From contig JAOZNZ010000201.1 of the NCBI GenBank assembly GCA_029933535.1, positions 1 through 6,358 of the forward strand: a DNA stretch of 6,358 bases, read 5' to 3'. Positions within the stretch are counted from its first letter, which is position 1. Each line of letters begins with the position of its first letter. This stretch comes from a bacterium (GTDB taxonomy: Bacteria > Auribacterota > UBA3054 > B51-G9). The position numbers and the translations under genes were made by a program. A model generated the notes under the pieces. It was not told the origin of the DNA. It saw nothing but the letters and a program-made list of their open reading frames with translations, and searched no databases. Shown here piece after piece: positions 1-5,424 of the stretch.

Positions 1-38
1 TGGATAAAGCAATTCCGACAATACTATAAATTGTTATG

Positions 39-1052
39 TTATTGTTTCTGTGATTTTTTGGCAAGTTGTTTAAGAAATGTTCTATAACCAGTAGCCATAA
101 TCCTCTCGCGATCATGTTTACTTATATTTATATTTTGAGCTGTATTTGCTATTTGTATCGCTTTGTCATATTTGCCCATTTTTGCATTGACTTCACAAGC
201 TGTAAAAAGCACAGAACGATTAAGCTCTTTTATATCCGGAGCATTTGAATGCTTATCAATCCATTTTTTTAGTTGTTTATTAATTGTTAAACATTTTGTG
301 TATTTATTTTGAATATCATATAAAAATTGCAAATTCTGAAGAGCATTTTTTTTTACATTCGCCAATTCCGATGTTTCCGGTAATTCTTCTACTAATTCTA
401 TTACATTAAGTAATTTATCTTCTCCATCCTTAAATTTATCGTCTCCATCCTTAAACTTACACAAATTGAAAGTAATAATCCGACCACTAAAATATGATGC
501 CAATGCACGAATATCTGGTGGTACATTTTCGTTTTCTAATATTTCAAGAACTTTTAATATTCTTTCTCCATCTAAATTATATTTAACAGCAAGTTGAATG
601 ATCTCTATAAGTTTATAAGAATCAAGGTATGTAAGATCAACAATATCATTACTAGTAAGTGGTCTGGTAATATCAAATATTTTATTAGCCGCATCTTGAA
701 AATTTGCAATCCCCGGCATAACCGTTTGTTCTTCTGTTAGTCGTTCAACATTTAGTTGCGCAAGAAAAAGTTCTGTTCTTTCTTCAATGCTAGAATTTTT
801 ATCATAGTGCCAGAAGTCAGAAACTATATTGGTAACTTTATTTAAATTAGCAAATGATGATAATGTATTATTTGTGACAATTAATTGTAGAGAGTTAATA
901 TTATATATACCATTTGAAAATATTGATGGTTTATGAATTATTTTCCTATTATATTTAATATCATTACTACAAGAGCTCATTTCTTTTGAGTTATTCTTAT
1001 CACATCCTATAACAATAAATATAGTGCAAGCAAATGTAATTATAATTTTCAT
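39..1052 (-). CDS. Predicted helical (TPR-like) lipoprotein of unknown function
   Basis: A 337-residue protein that I do not recognise as a named family. Residues 1-16 are a short charged then hydrophobic signal segment ending in a lipobox, V14-I15-G16-C17, so C17 is the likely lipidated residue after signal peptidase II cleavage. Asp at +2 would favour inner-membrane retention if the E. coli rule applied here, which is unknown. After about 100 Ser/Asn-rich residues, the remainder looks almost entirely alpha-helical, with pairs of amphipathic helices typical of TPR-like solenoids (for example the C-terminal stretch with GKYDKAIQIANTAQ). Residues 200-213 are an exact-length tandem heptad, FKDGDDK then FKDGEDK. 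The gene starts 5 nt after the stop of the upstream 798-residue secreted gene on the same strand. It is therefore probably co-transcribed, and an AAGGA lies 12 nt before the ATG inside the end of that gene. The role is inferred only as an envelope-anchored scaffold or interaction protein. Confidence 0.8.
   Translation of the reverse strand: MKIIITFACTIFIVIGCDKNNSKEMSSCSNDIKYNRKIIHKPSIFSNGIYNINSLQLIVTNNTLSSFANLNKVTNIVSDFWHYDKNSSIEERTELFLAQLNVERLTEEQTVMPGIANFQDAANKIFDITRPLTSNDIVDLTYLDSYKLIEIIQLAVKYNLDGERILKVLEILENENVPPDIRALASYFSGRIITFNLCKFKDGDDKFKDGEDKLLNVIELVEELPETSELANVKKNALQNLQFLYDIQNKYTKCLTINKQLKKWIDKHSNAPDIKELNRSVLFTACEVNAKMGKYDKAIQIANTAQNINISKHDRERIMATGYRTFLKQLAKKSQKQ
414..455 (-). repeat. 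21-bp tandem duplication inside the lipoprotein gene
   Basis: Two adjacent 21-bp units (414-434 and 435-455) differ at one base (T420 versus G441). Read on the minus strand they encode the heptads FKDGDDK and FKDGEDK, residues 200-206 and 207-213. The unit length is a multiple of three and is codon-phased, so the duplication keeps the frame. It lies in a charged linker between predicted helices. Confidence 0.9.
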
Positions 1053-1057
1053 CTTAA

Positions 1058-3454
1058 TTAAAAATCCTTATTAAAGTTTTTATTTTCTTGTTCAGCTGTC
1101 TTTATGTCCATTAATGTTTGCTGAATGCGTGTAGTATCTCCAGTACGCCCACGCGACATACATTGTTTTTCAATTTGCGTTAACCATTGATAGTAATCAT
1201 CTAATATATTAGTTTCTACATTATCAATAAAACTATTAAGGAATTTGGCTTCAAAGGTTGGATATCTTGCTTGACTACCCAATCGACCTCTTTTTCGCCA
1301 CGCAGTTAGCATTGCTTCAAATGATTTATTAGTTTCTCCAAGATTGGCATATATATGAGCTATTTTAAAATAGTGGCCTGATTGTTTATGTTTTGAATCC
1401 AACAATTCAAGTGCTTCATGATATTTCCCCTGTACCATATATTTGCGTATTGTTTCTTCTTTCTTTCCATAAAGTTTATACCAATCTGCAGCTTCCGACC
1501 ACGATATACCTATATTGGCTAGCATACCATATATTTTAGAAGCTTTGAATATCTGATTAAAGCGTTCCAAATCCTCATTGCTCGCCCAACTAAATAATTC
1601 TAAAGGGTAACCAAAATTATCTCGTGCATCGGGATTAGATATATAACTTAAACCCATAACAGTGATTTTAAACGCTAATTCCATTTTTCCCGCAATCACA
1701 CATGTCTCACACCACTCTCCATATGCACTAATGGAGCAATTATATGCAGCACGCATATCTGTTGTTCGTTGAAAATATTTTTGATAACATTTATTAGCCT
1801 TTTCCGCATTGCACTCATTCGAACACAAGTATAAATGTACTTTTTTCGAATAATAATCAGCCAATATTGGATGTGCTTGCGGCAAACTTTTTATTGCCAT
1901 TTTTACATCATATTTATTACGCTGTAAATCATTGGAAGCTTTGCGATAAAGTTGTAACGTCAGCTCTGCCGAGCGTATTGATTCATCCAATTCAAACATT
2001 GAAGTTTTAGGTTTAAAATGAGGACCTATATGTAAGTCACAAAATATAGAACCCATATTTGCAGCATTTGCGAATGTAGTCCCATCGTATTCTAAATTCG
2101 CAAATATACCGGTAGCCATTTGATAAGCCAAAAAATAATTTGTTCTGGCAGTTTTATAATCTTTGTTTTTTAATTTCCAGTCGGCAAACATTAATAAATC
2201 TTCCAAAATAATTCCCGGCGTCTTTTCCATATTTCCAGACTTATCAATTTTACGATTTGATGATTTGGATATTTTTTTCTTCTTCACCGGATACCGATTA
2301 CCGGATACCGAATACTTATTTTCATTCTTGAAAATACTGCCTCCGGCAGCGATCTGCCTCCTAACCTCATCAATCCGTTCTTTAACCTTTTTCAAATCAT
2401 CTTCTGAATCAAGGAAATCATACACTTTACAGAATAATGTTCGCGCGTTGCAGAGAAACGCAAGATATTCTTCATCACCTGCTTTGGCTCGCGCATCAAC
2501 TATCGCACAGCCAAGCAGATTATAAAACCATTTTACTTCATCATCATCTGCACGCATTATATTGTTTAAAAATTTGTCAACGAGCGGATCTTTTACACCA
2601 AGATTATTGTCAATACCGAGTTTTGATATTCCGGTAAGAAGTTTTGAAAATCCTTCACGGTCTTTGCGGGAATAGAAGAGGATTTGTCCATAATTGGCAA
2701 TCTCGGGTTTGGTTAAACCACCCCGCCCTTCGGGCACCCCTCCTAAAACAGGAGGGGAATTTAAAGCCCCCTTTCCCCCTTTAGAAAAGGGGGAATTACC
2801 TTCACACTTTCGCACTTTCTCACTTTCTAACTGTTCCAAGTGTTGGAACAAAAAAATTACTTCCGGATAATCACCGATTTCATTTGCTCTCTGAATTAAA
2901 GCTCTGTCAATTGCAGCTTGCAGTTGTAAATCATCCCCGGCTTCGAGGAACGCGTTGTCAAGCCAATCTTTGGCATCCATATATCTACCGGAAGCAAGAC
3001 ATGTTCTGCCGATACCGAGATAAATTTCCACACGCGGTAAGGGGTAATTAAAACTTTTATCTTTGTCTATGCAAGCAAGTGAGTTTTGATAACAACGATA
3101 AGCGAATGGTATATCCCCACTTAATTCGTTTGCATAACCAAGCAATGCATAATAAACAAAACCTTCCCGGTAACCGTTTGTAACTTCAAACCGCCAAGGG
3201 AAGGGGCCAACGCTTAGTGCTTTAAGCTTGGATTGGGGAGAACCACCCCGCCCTATCGGGCACCCCTCCCCGAGGGAATACTCGGGATGTGCCACCTTTG
3301 TAAGGCGGGGAGTCTTTTGGATTTCTTCTGCAATATCTTTGCAGGAGGAGAGTTTGGCGAGATCAAGTGTATGCGCAAAGTCATCAGTAGCAAAACAATT
3401 AAGATTGAAAAGCAAAATGATTAACAGCAAAATAATTTTCTTTGACAAAATCAT
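1058..3454 (-). CDS. Large secreted TPR-type repeat protein, unknown function, with in-frame repeat insertions
   Basis: A 798-residue protein. Residues 1-22 form a signal peptide: S4-K5-K6, a long Leu/Ile core, then C20-F21-A22 before T23. This suggests signal peptidase I cleavage after A22; C20 has Asn before it and is not a good lipobox. The mature part is helical, with TPR-like helix pairs near residues 99-129, 142-175, 176-210, 420-450 and 671-722 (GKYHEALELL, then HIYANLGETNKSFEAM). I do not recognise a catalytic domain, so protein-protein scaffolding in the periplasm or at the cell surface is inferred. Four blocks look foreign to the fold: residues 48-71 (Gly/Pro-rich), about 202-219 (charged), 220-246 (Gly/Pro-rich) and 379-390 (NKYSVSGNRYPV). 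Each corresponds to a short DNA repeat described separately, and all keep the frame open. No clear ribosome binding site precedes the ATG; the leader is A/T only. It is the first gene of a probable two-gene operon with the lipoprotein gene. Confidence 0.85.
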   Translation of the reverse strand: MILSKKIILLLIILLFNLNCFATDDFAHTLDLAKLSSCKDIAEEIQKTPRLTKVAHPEYSLGEGCPIGRGGSPQSKLKALSVGPFPWRFEVTNGYREGFVYYALLGYANELSGDIPFAYRCYQNSLACIDKDKSFNYPLPRVEIYLGIGRTCLASGRYMDAKDWLDNAFLEAGDDLQLQAAIDRALIQRANEIGDYPEVIFLFQHLEQLESEKVRKCEGNSPFSKGGKGALNSPPVLGGVPEGRGGLTKPEIANYGQILFYSRKDREGFSKLLTGISKLGIDNNLGVKDPLVDKFLNNIMRADDDEVKWFYNLLGCAIVDARAKAGDEEYLAFLCNARTLFCKVYDFLDSEDDLKKVKERIDEVRRQIAAGGSIFKNENKYSVSGNRYPVKKKKISKSSNRKIDKSGNMEKTPGIILEDLLMFADWKLKNKDYKTARTNYFLAYQMATGIFANLEYDGTTFANAANMGSIFCDLHIGPHFKPKTSMFELDESIRSAELTLQLYRKASNDLQRNKYDVKMAIKSLPQAHPILADYYSKKVHLYLCSNECNAEKANKCYQKYFQRTTDMRAAYNCSISAYGEWCETCVIAGKMELAFKITVMGLSYISNPDARDNFGYPLELFSWASNEDLERFNQIFKASKIYGMLANIGISWSEAADWYKLYGKKEETIRKYMVQGKYHEALELLDSKHKQSGHYFKIAHIYANLGETNKSFEAMLTAWRKRGRLGSQARYPTFEAKFLNSFIDNVETNILDDYYQWLTQIEKQCMSRGRTGDTTRIQQTLMDIKTAEQENKNFNKDF
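2286..2311. repeat. Direct repeat ACCGGATACCGA x2 within the coding sequence
   Basis: The 12-mer ACCGGATACCGA occurs at 2286-2297 and again at 2300-2311, separated by TT (period 14). A partial continuation (ATAC) follows. On the coding strand it reads as part of NKYSVSGNRYPVK, residues 379-391. The period is not a multiple of three, yet no stop is created. From memory, tandem strings of this type (CCGGATACCGATTA) recur in several bacterial genomes; this was not checked. It sits in a Lys/Ser-rich linker before the TPR-like region at 420-450. Confidence 0.75.
2717..2795. repeat. Palindromic GC-rich element (copy B) inserted in the coding sequence
   Basis: Three consecutive perfect hairpins occur in an otherwise AT-rich gene. 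The first is GCCC/GGGC at 2725-2728 and 2732-2735. The second is CCCCTCCT/AGGAGGGG at 2737-2744 and 2750-2757. The third is TTCCCCCTTT/AAAGGGGGAA at 2773-2782 and 2786-2795 with a 3-nt loop. It shares the 27-28-bp core at 2717-2743 with the element at 3242-3269. It encodes residues 220-246, including SPFSKGGKG and GGVPEGRGG. Similar Gly/Pro peptides are, to my recollection, a common sign of dispersed palindromic repeats read through in environmental bacterial genomes. Confidence 0.85.
2805..2850. repeat. 8-bp tandem repeat (three units) plus hairpin, adjacent to element B
   Basis: CACTTTCG (2805-2812) is followed by two copies of CACTTTCT (2813-2820, 2821-2828), a period-8 array. Next comes a perfect hairpin TGTTCCAA/TTGGAACA (2832-2839 and 2843-2850, loop GTG). 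On the coding strand this is the charged stretch around LESEKVRKCE, residues 202-217. Because period 8 shifts the frame at each unit, the same DNA unit codes for different residues. It abuts the palindromic element at 2717-2795, giving a composite insert of about 135 bp. Confidence 0.75.
3242..3310. repeat. Palindromic GC-rich element (copy A) inserted in the coding sequence
   Basis: It begins with the same core as copy B (ACCACCCCG, then a GCCC/GGGC stem, then CACCCCTCC; 3242-3269). Here the small loop is one base longer. A perfect hairpin CCCGAG/CTCGGG follows (3269-3274 and 3281-3286, loop GGAATA). An outer pair CCCCGCC (3246-3252) and GGCGGGG (3304-3310) could close the whole unit. On the coding strand it supplies residues 48-71 just after the first mature helix, including EGCPIGRGG. 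Confidence 0.8.
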
Positions 3455-3581
3455 TATTTTTATTTATTTAAATCATTTAAATCGTGATAATCCGTGCCCG
3501 AAATTCTCCGGGTTTTCAAAAATTCGTGTCAGTTTTTTATATCCTCAAATATTATTTCCATTTTTGACCTTTGGCAGCTTT

Positions 3582-3609
3582 CTTATATTCTTTTAAAGCA
3601 TCTTGACAA
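3582..3609 (-). promoter_or_regulatory. Candidate sigma70-type promoter for the two-gene minus-strand operon
   Basis: On the minus strand TTGTCA (plus 3604-3609) is followed after 16 bp by TATAAG (plus 3582-3587), five of six matches in each box. Transcription would start near 3575, leaving a leader of about 120 nt before the ATG of the 798-residue gene. In AT-rich DNA such matches are common by chance. Confidence 0.35.
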
Positions 3610-3610
3610 T

Positions 3611-3655
3611 TTGGCAAGCGCTTCGCGAAACCGAATAGAAACACTCGCTTGCCAA
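3611..3655. repeat. Perfect 10-bp inverted repeat with 25-nt spacer
   Basis: TTGGCAAGCG (3611-3620) is mirrored by CGCTTGCCAA (3646-3655). Two smaller palindromes overlap in the left arm and spacer: AAGCGCTT (3616-3623) and TTCGCGAA (3622-3629). It lies directly upstream of the candidate minus-strand -35 box, so it could be a regulator site. It could equally be a fragment of a dispersed repeat. Confidence 0.6.
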
Positions 3656-3874
3656 TGTGCTGAACGATACACGAAATTGAGGAATTTGTGAATGCTTTTT
3701 TTTTATGGCTTCTCCTGAATTAAGACATTACGCAAGTATAATATCACATTATTTTCTAAACGTCAAGTGGCTTGCCGAAAGTGCATAGAAATTTCGGGAT
3801 TGATCATGAAAGCGTTTGTGAGTTCGCAGACGGGGACGTCCGCGCGATGTAAATAAAAGTCGGGTATCTCCTGA

Positions 3875-3892
3875 CAAATCGCATTCGATTTG
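3875..3892. repeat. Perfect hairpin CAAATCG / CGATTTG, loop CATT
   Basis: A 7-bp stem (3875-3881 with 3886-3892) and a 4-nt loop. It is overlapped by a direct repeat TGACAAAT at 3872-3879 and 3891-3898. No T-run follows on either strand, so it is not a convincing terminator. Confidence 0.55.
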
Positions 3893-3997
3893 ACAAATAC
3901 AACATCTTCAGTTTTTTAAAAAAGGGAGAATTGCTTTAGTTAACTTTCAGGATTCAGATATGCCAGACCCTTTTCGAGCAACCACTAATTAAAGATA

Positions 3998-4016
3998 TTT
4001 TGCCTGAAAGGCAAAA
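3998..4016. repeat. Perfect hairpin TTTTGCCT / AGGCAAAA, loop GAA
   Basis: An 8-bp stem (3998-4005 with 4009-4016) with a 3-nt loop, about 25 bp upstream of the toxin-antitoxin promoter. The A/T ends of the arms give some resemblance to a bidirectional intrinsic terminator, but no gene ends here. Insulation of the downstream promoter is possible but unproven. Confidence 0.55.
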
Positions 4017-4019
4017 ATG

Positions 4020-4035
4020 AATCAGCATTCTGATT
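4020..4035. repeat. Perfect hairpin AATCAG / CTGATT, loop CATT
   Basis: A 6-bp stem (4020-4025 with 4030-4035) ending 6 bp before the -35 box of the antitoxin promoter. Its loop, CATT, is the same as that of the hairpin at 3875-3892. Its position suits an upstream regulator site, but nothing shows binding. Confidence 0.45.
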
Positions 4036-4041
4036 ATTTGT

Positions 4042-4070
4042 TTGACAATTGCAAGATTTTTTGTTATAAT
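4042..4070 (+). promoter_or_regulatory. Consensus sigma70 promoter with extended -10 for the toxin-antitoxin operon
   Basis: TTGACA (4042-4047), a spacer of exactly 17 bp, then TATAAT (4065-4070). TG two bases before the -10 (4062-4063) makes an extended -10. All twelve box positions match the housekeeping consensus. Transcription should start near 4077, giving a leader of about 44 nt before the antitoxin ATG at 4121. Such a strong promoter fits a toxin-antitoxin operon held down by its own antitoxin. Confidence 0.85.
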
Positions 4071-4075
4071 TATAA
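4064..4075. promoter_or_regulatory. Palindrome TTATAATTATAA over the -10 box, possible operator
   Basis: A perfect 12-bp palindrome that contains the -10 hexamer. Phd/YefM antitoxins bind short palindromes overlapping their promoters, so this is a candidate operator. It is made only of A and T and could be chance in this composition. Confidence 0.3.
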
Positions 4076-4094
4076 TATACTTTTATATAATGTT

Positions 4095-4104
4095 TTGTTA
4101 ACAA
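4095..4104. promoter_or_regulatory. Palindrome TTGTTAACAA in the leader, possible operator
   Basis: A perfect 10-bp palindrome between the predicted transcription start and the antitoxin ATG. It is about 20 bp from the promoter-overlapping palindrome. Two spaced palindromes are a typical layout for autoregulated Phd/YefM operons. No known operator consensus is matched exactly. Confidence 0.35.
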
Positions 4105-4120
4105 TCAATGAGACAATAAA

Positions 4121-4408
4121 ATGGCTAAATATGGAACTATAAGAGAATTGCAGGCTCAGGCTACCAGTCTTATCTCTTCAACAAACGATGGCGAACCATT
4201 GATAATAACTACTCGCGGTAAACCTGTAGCAATACTTACAGCAGTTACTCCTGAAGAAGCGGATACGGTTGCAGTATTTATGGAAAAGATGCGTTCATAT
4301 CAGGCATACAAAAAGTTACAGAAACAAGCTGAAAGTCAAGCAGATCAGAATCCTTCTCAAAAAGAAATTGACGGTATAATCAATAAAATTCGCAGGAATC
4401 ATGATTAA
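4121..4408 (+). CDS. Phd/YefM-family type II antitoxin
   Basis: A 95-residue protein with the standard antitoxin layout. Residues 4-40 show the Phd/YefM DNA-binding fold signature: a TIRELQAQ helix, then G24-E25-P26 and the strand turn R32-G33-K34-P35-V36-A37-I38-L39. The C-terminal half (about 45-95) is highly charged and Gln/Lys-rich, as expected for the flexible segment that wraps the toxin, ending in a predicted helix with EIDGIINKIRR. It should neutralise the PIN toxin encoded immediately downstream and repress the shared promoter, probably through the palindromes at 4064-4104. The last 8 nt (ATGATTAA) overlap the toxin start, indicating translational coupling. The start at 4121 keeps the whole domain; no strong Shine-Dalgarno precedes it (leader CAATAAA). 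Length and motifs are normal for the family. Confidence 0.92.
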   Translation: MAKYGTIRELQAQATSLISSTNDGEPLIITTRGKPVAILTAVTPEEADTVAVFMEKMRSYQAYKKLQKQAESQADQNPSQKEIDGIINKIRRNHD

Positions 4409-4811
4409 AGTTGTTATTGATACAAATGTTCTTGTTTCTGCCATCTGGAACCCGATGGGTTCGCCTGCAAAAATTATTGAAGCTGTTTATGCGGGAACAC
4501 TTGAACCAATTATTTCTGAACAGATTTTACAAGAATATTCTACAGTACTTAAATACAAAGAATTTAATTTTCAACCAAATATTGTTAATCAAATGTTAAA
4601 CTATTTCAGAGTTTTTTTGCTGCCATTACCTCCTGAAAACACTTCAATTAAGTGCAGTGATCCCGATAACACAAAATTTCTATCTGCAGCGATTGCCGGT
4701 AACGCTTCTTATTTAATAACGGGAAATAGGAAACACTTCCCGCGAAAAGTTCCGGGACTATCAATTATTAATCCTCATGAAACATTAAATATTATCACTA
4801 CTTTCCGGTAA
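4401..4811 (+). CDS. PIN-domain toxin (COG1569-like putative ribonuclease)
   Basis: A 136-residue single-domain protein. The N-terminal strand I-D7-T-N-V-L-V-S-A is the hallmark of PIN nucleases, with D7 the first metal-binding acid. E40 and E45 in the helix SEQILQEYSTVL are candidates for the second. The third block is S86-D-P-D-N-T-K-F-L, where family members usually have an Asp three residues before the Phe; here that position is N90, with D87 and D89 close by. The fourth block is Y104-L-I-T-G-N109-x-x-H-F-P, in which Asn instead of Asp occurs in relatives. PIN toxins cleave RNA in a metal-dependent way and stop translation until bound by the antitoxin. The gene overlaps the antitoxin by 8 nt, and AGGA lies 3 nt before its ATG, inside the antitoxin. 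The altered acidic residue leaves activity uncertain. Confidence 0.92.
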   Translation: MIKVVIDTNVLVSAIWNPMGSPAKIIEAVYAGTLEPIISEQILQEYSTVLKYKEFNFQPNIVNQMLNYFRVFLLPLPPENTSIKCSDPDNTKFLSAAIAGNASYLITGNRKHFPRKVPGLSIINPHETLNIITTFR

Positions 4812-4854
4812 AAAATGAAATGATAATAAATTCTATATAAATTAAATATTTTTC

Positions 4855-4882
4855 TTCTCGCTAAGGCGCAAAGCTCGCAAAG
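4855..4882 (-). repeat. CTTTGCGAG-type repeat, copy 1 (inverted)
   Basis: Read on the minus strand, this 28-mer matches copy 2 at 25 of 28 positions (mismatches at positions 13, 21 and 28). The 86-bp spacer between copies 1 and 2 is AT-rich with a run of ten T (4918-4927) and no gene. The pair could fold into a long cruciform or RNA stem between the toxin gene and the GxxExxY gene. Confidence 0.88.
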
Positions 4883-4968
4883 AAATAAAAACAGAAAATA
4901 AAGAACTTTCATTCAACTTTTTTTTTTGATTACTATCGGTATCTTTTTTAGAATTAATTGACTTAAAG

Positions 4969-4996
4969 CTTTGCGAGCTTCGCGCCTTTGCGAGAG
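4969..4996 (+). repeat. CTTTGCGAG-type repeat, copy 2 (direct)
   Basis: It contains CTTTGCGAG twice (4969-4977 and 4986-4994), spaced 17 bp start to start, with CTTCGCGC between them. It ends 31 bp before the GxxExxY start codon. It is the inverted partner of copy 1 and the direct partner of copy 3 beyond the gene. Confidence 0.88.
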
Positions 4997-5027
4997 AACT
5001 CTTTAACTCGATGCGAGAAATAATAAA

Positions 5028-5420
5028 ATGACTGAAAATGAAATTGCAAAAGAAATTGTAGATGCTGCGTACAAAATTCATAAAATATTAGGTCCGGGAT
5101 TACTTGAGTCTGTTTATGAAACCGTTCTCGCATACGAACTTGAAAAGCGTGGGCTTCAAGTGAAACGTCAAGTGCCCATTAAAATAAGATTTGAGGACAT
5201 AGTTTTTGATGAAGGATTTCGTGCTGATCTTCTTGTAGAAGACAAAGTAATCACCGAATTGAAATCAGTTGAAAAAATAAGGCCTGTTTATAAAAAGCAA
5301 CTCTTAACACATTTGCGATTAAGTAATCGCAAACTTGGATTATTAATAAATTTTAATGAAGAATTAATTAAGAACGGAATAACTAGAATAGTTAATGGAT
5401 TAGAAGAAGAGTATTATTAA
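5028..5420 (+). CDS. GxxExxY-family protein (small PD-(D/E)XK-like)
   Basis: A 130-residue protein, full length for its family. The defining motif is G24-L-L-E27-S-V-Y30 within GPGLLESVYETVL. The later segment F64-R-A-D67-L-L-V, then I75-T-E77-L-K79, and Q91 after K89-K90, has the spacing of a PD-(D/E)XK nuclease-like core, with D67, E77 and K79 as candidate catalytic residues. Nuclease activity and cellular role are not established for this family as far as I know. Many environmental genomes carry multiple copies. The start at 5028 gives the usual N-terminus (TENEIAKEIVDAAYKIHK); an ATG at 5011 is out of frame. There is no Shine-Dalgarno, only an A/T leader. The gene stands alone between CTTTGCGAG-type repeats and ends 4 nt before copy 3, which suggests that gene and repeats move or spread as one cassette. 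Confidence 0.93.
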   Translation: MTENEIAKEIVDAAYKIHKILGPGLLESVYETVLAYELEKRGLQVKRQVPIKIRFEDIVFDEGFRADLLVEDKVITELKSVEKIRPVYKKQLLTHLRLSNRKLGLLINFNEELIKNGITRIVNGLEEEYY

Positions 5421-5424
5421 AAAA

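Larger units (their letters stand above)
3455..4120. other. Divergent intergenic region without a gene
   Basis: A 666-bp gap between the divergent minus-strand operon and the toxin-antitoxin pair. I see no credible protein or tRNA/rRNA gene on either strand. It holds direct short similarities (AATCCGTG near 3487 and ATTCGTGTC near 3522), a perfect inverted repeat (3611-3655), a GGACGTCC palindrome (3834-3841), three hairpins (3875-3892, 3998-4016, 4020-4035) and candidate promoters for both flanks. A second possible minus-strand promoter lies at 3738-3766 (TTGACG, 17-bp spacer, TATTAT), which would give a leader of about 275 nt. The 18 bp at 3915-3932 match 16 of 18 bases of the end of repeat element B (2780-2797). 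Confidence 0.7.

Noticed and set aside
66..248. Small plus-strand open frame of 60 codons
   Set aside because: Antisense to the lipoprotein gene, Cys/Tyr-rich with no recognisable domain; an artefact of AT-rich coding DNA.
2163..2637. Two plus-strand open frames of 120 and 66 codons
   Set aside because: Fully antisense to the 798-residue gene, whose signal peptide and TPR-like periodicity support the minus strand.
3228..3691. Three plus-strand open frames across the start of the large gene and its upstream region
   Set aside because: They read through the palindromic element and non-coding DNA, have no domain pattern or start signal, and are low-complexity in composition.
3998..4016. Intrinsic terminator call for the TTTTGCCT/AGGCAAAA hairpin
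   Set aside because: No U-tract follows the stem on either strand beyond the paired A/T arms, and no gene ends next to it.
4411..4599. Plus-strand open frame inside the PIN gene
   Set aside because: Out-of-frame shadow of a well-supported toxin gene.
4911..4930. Terminator at the ten-T run after the toxin gene
   Set aside because: The sequence just before the T run does not form a stable GC-containing stem.
4842..5081. Minus-strand open frame of 79 codons over repeat copies 1 and 2
   Set aside because: It is mostly translation of the repeats (LRALRLSEKK) and of AT-rich spacer, and overlaps the GxxExxY start; no family resemblance.
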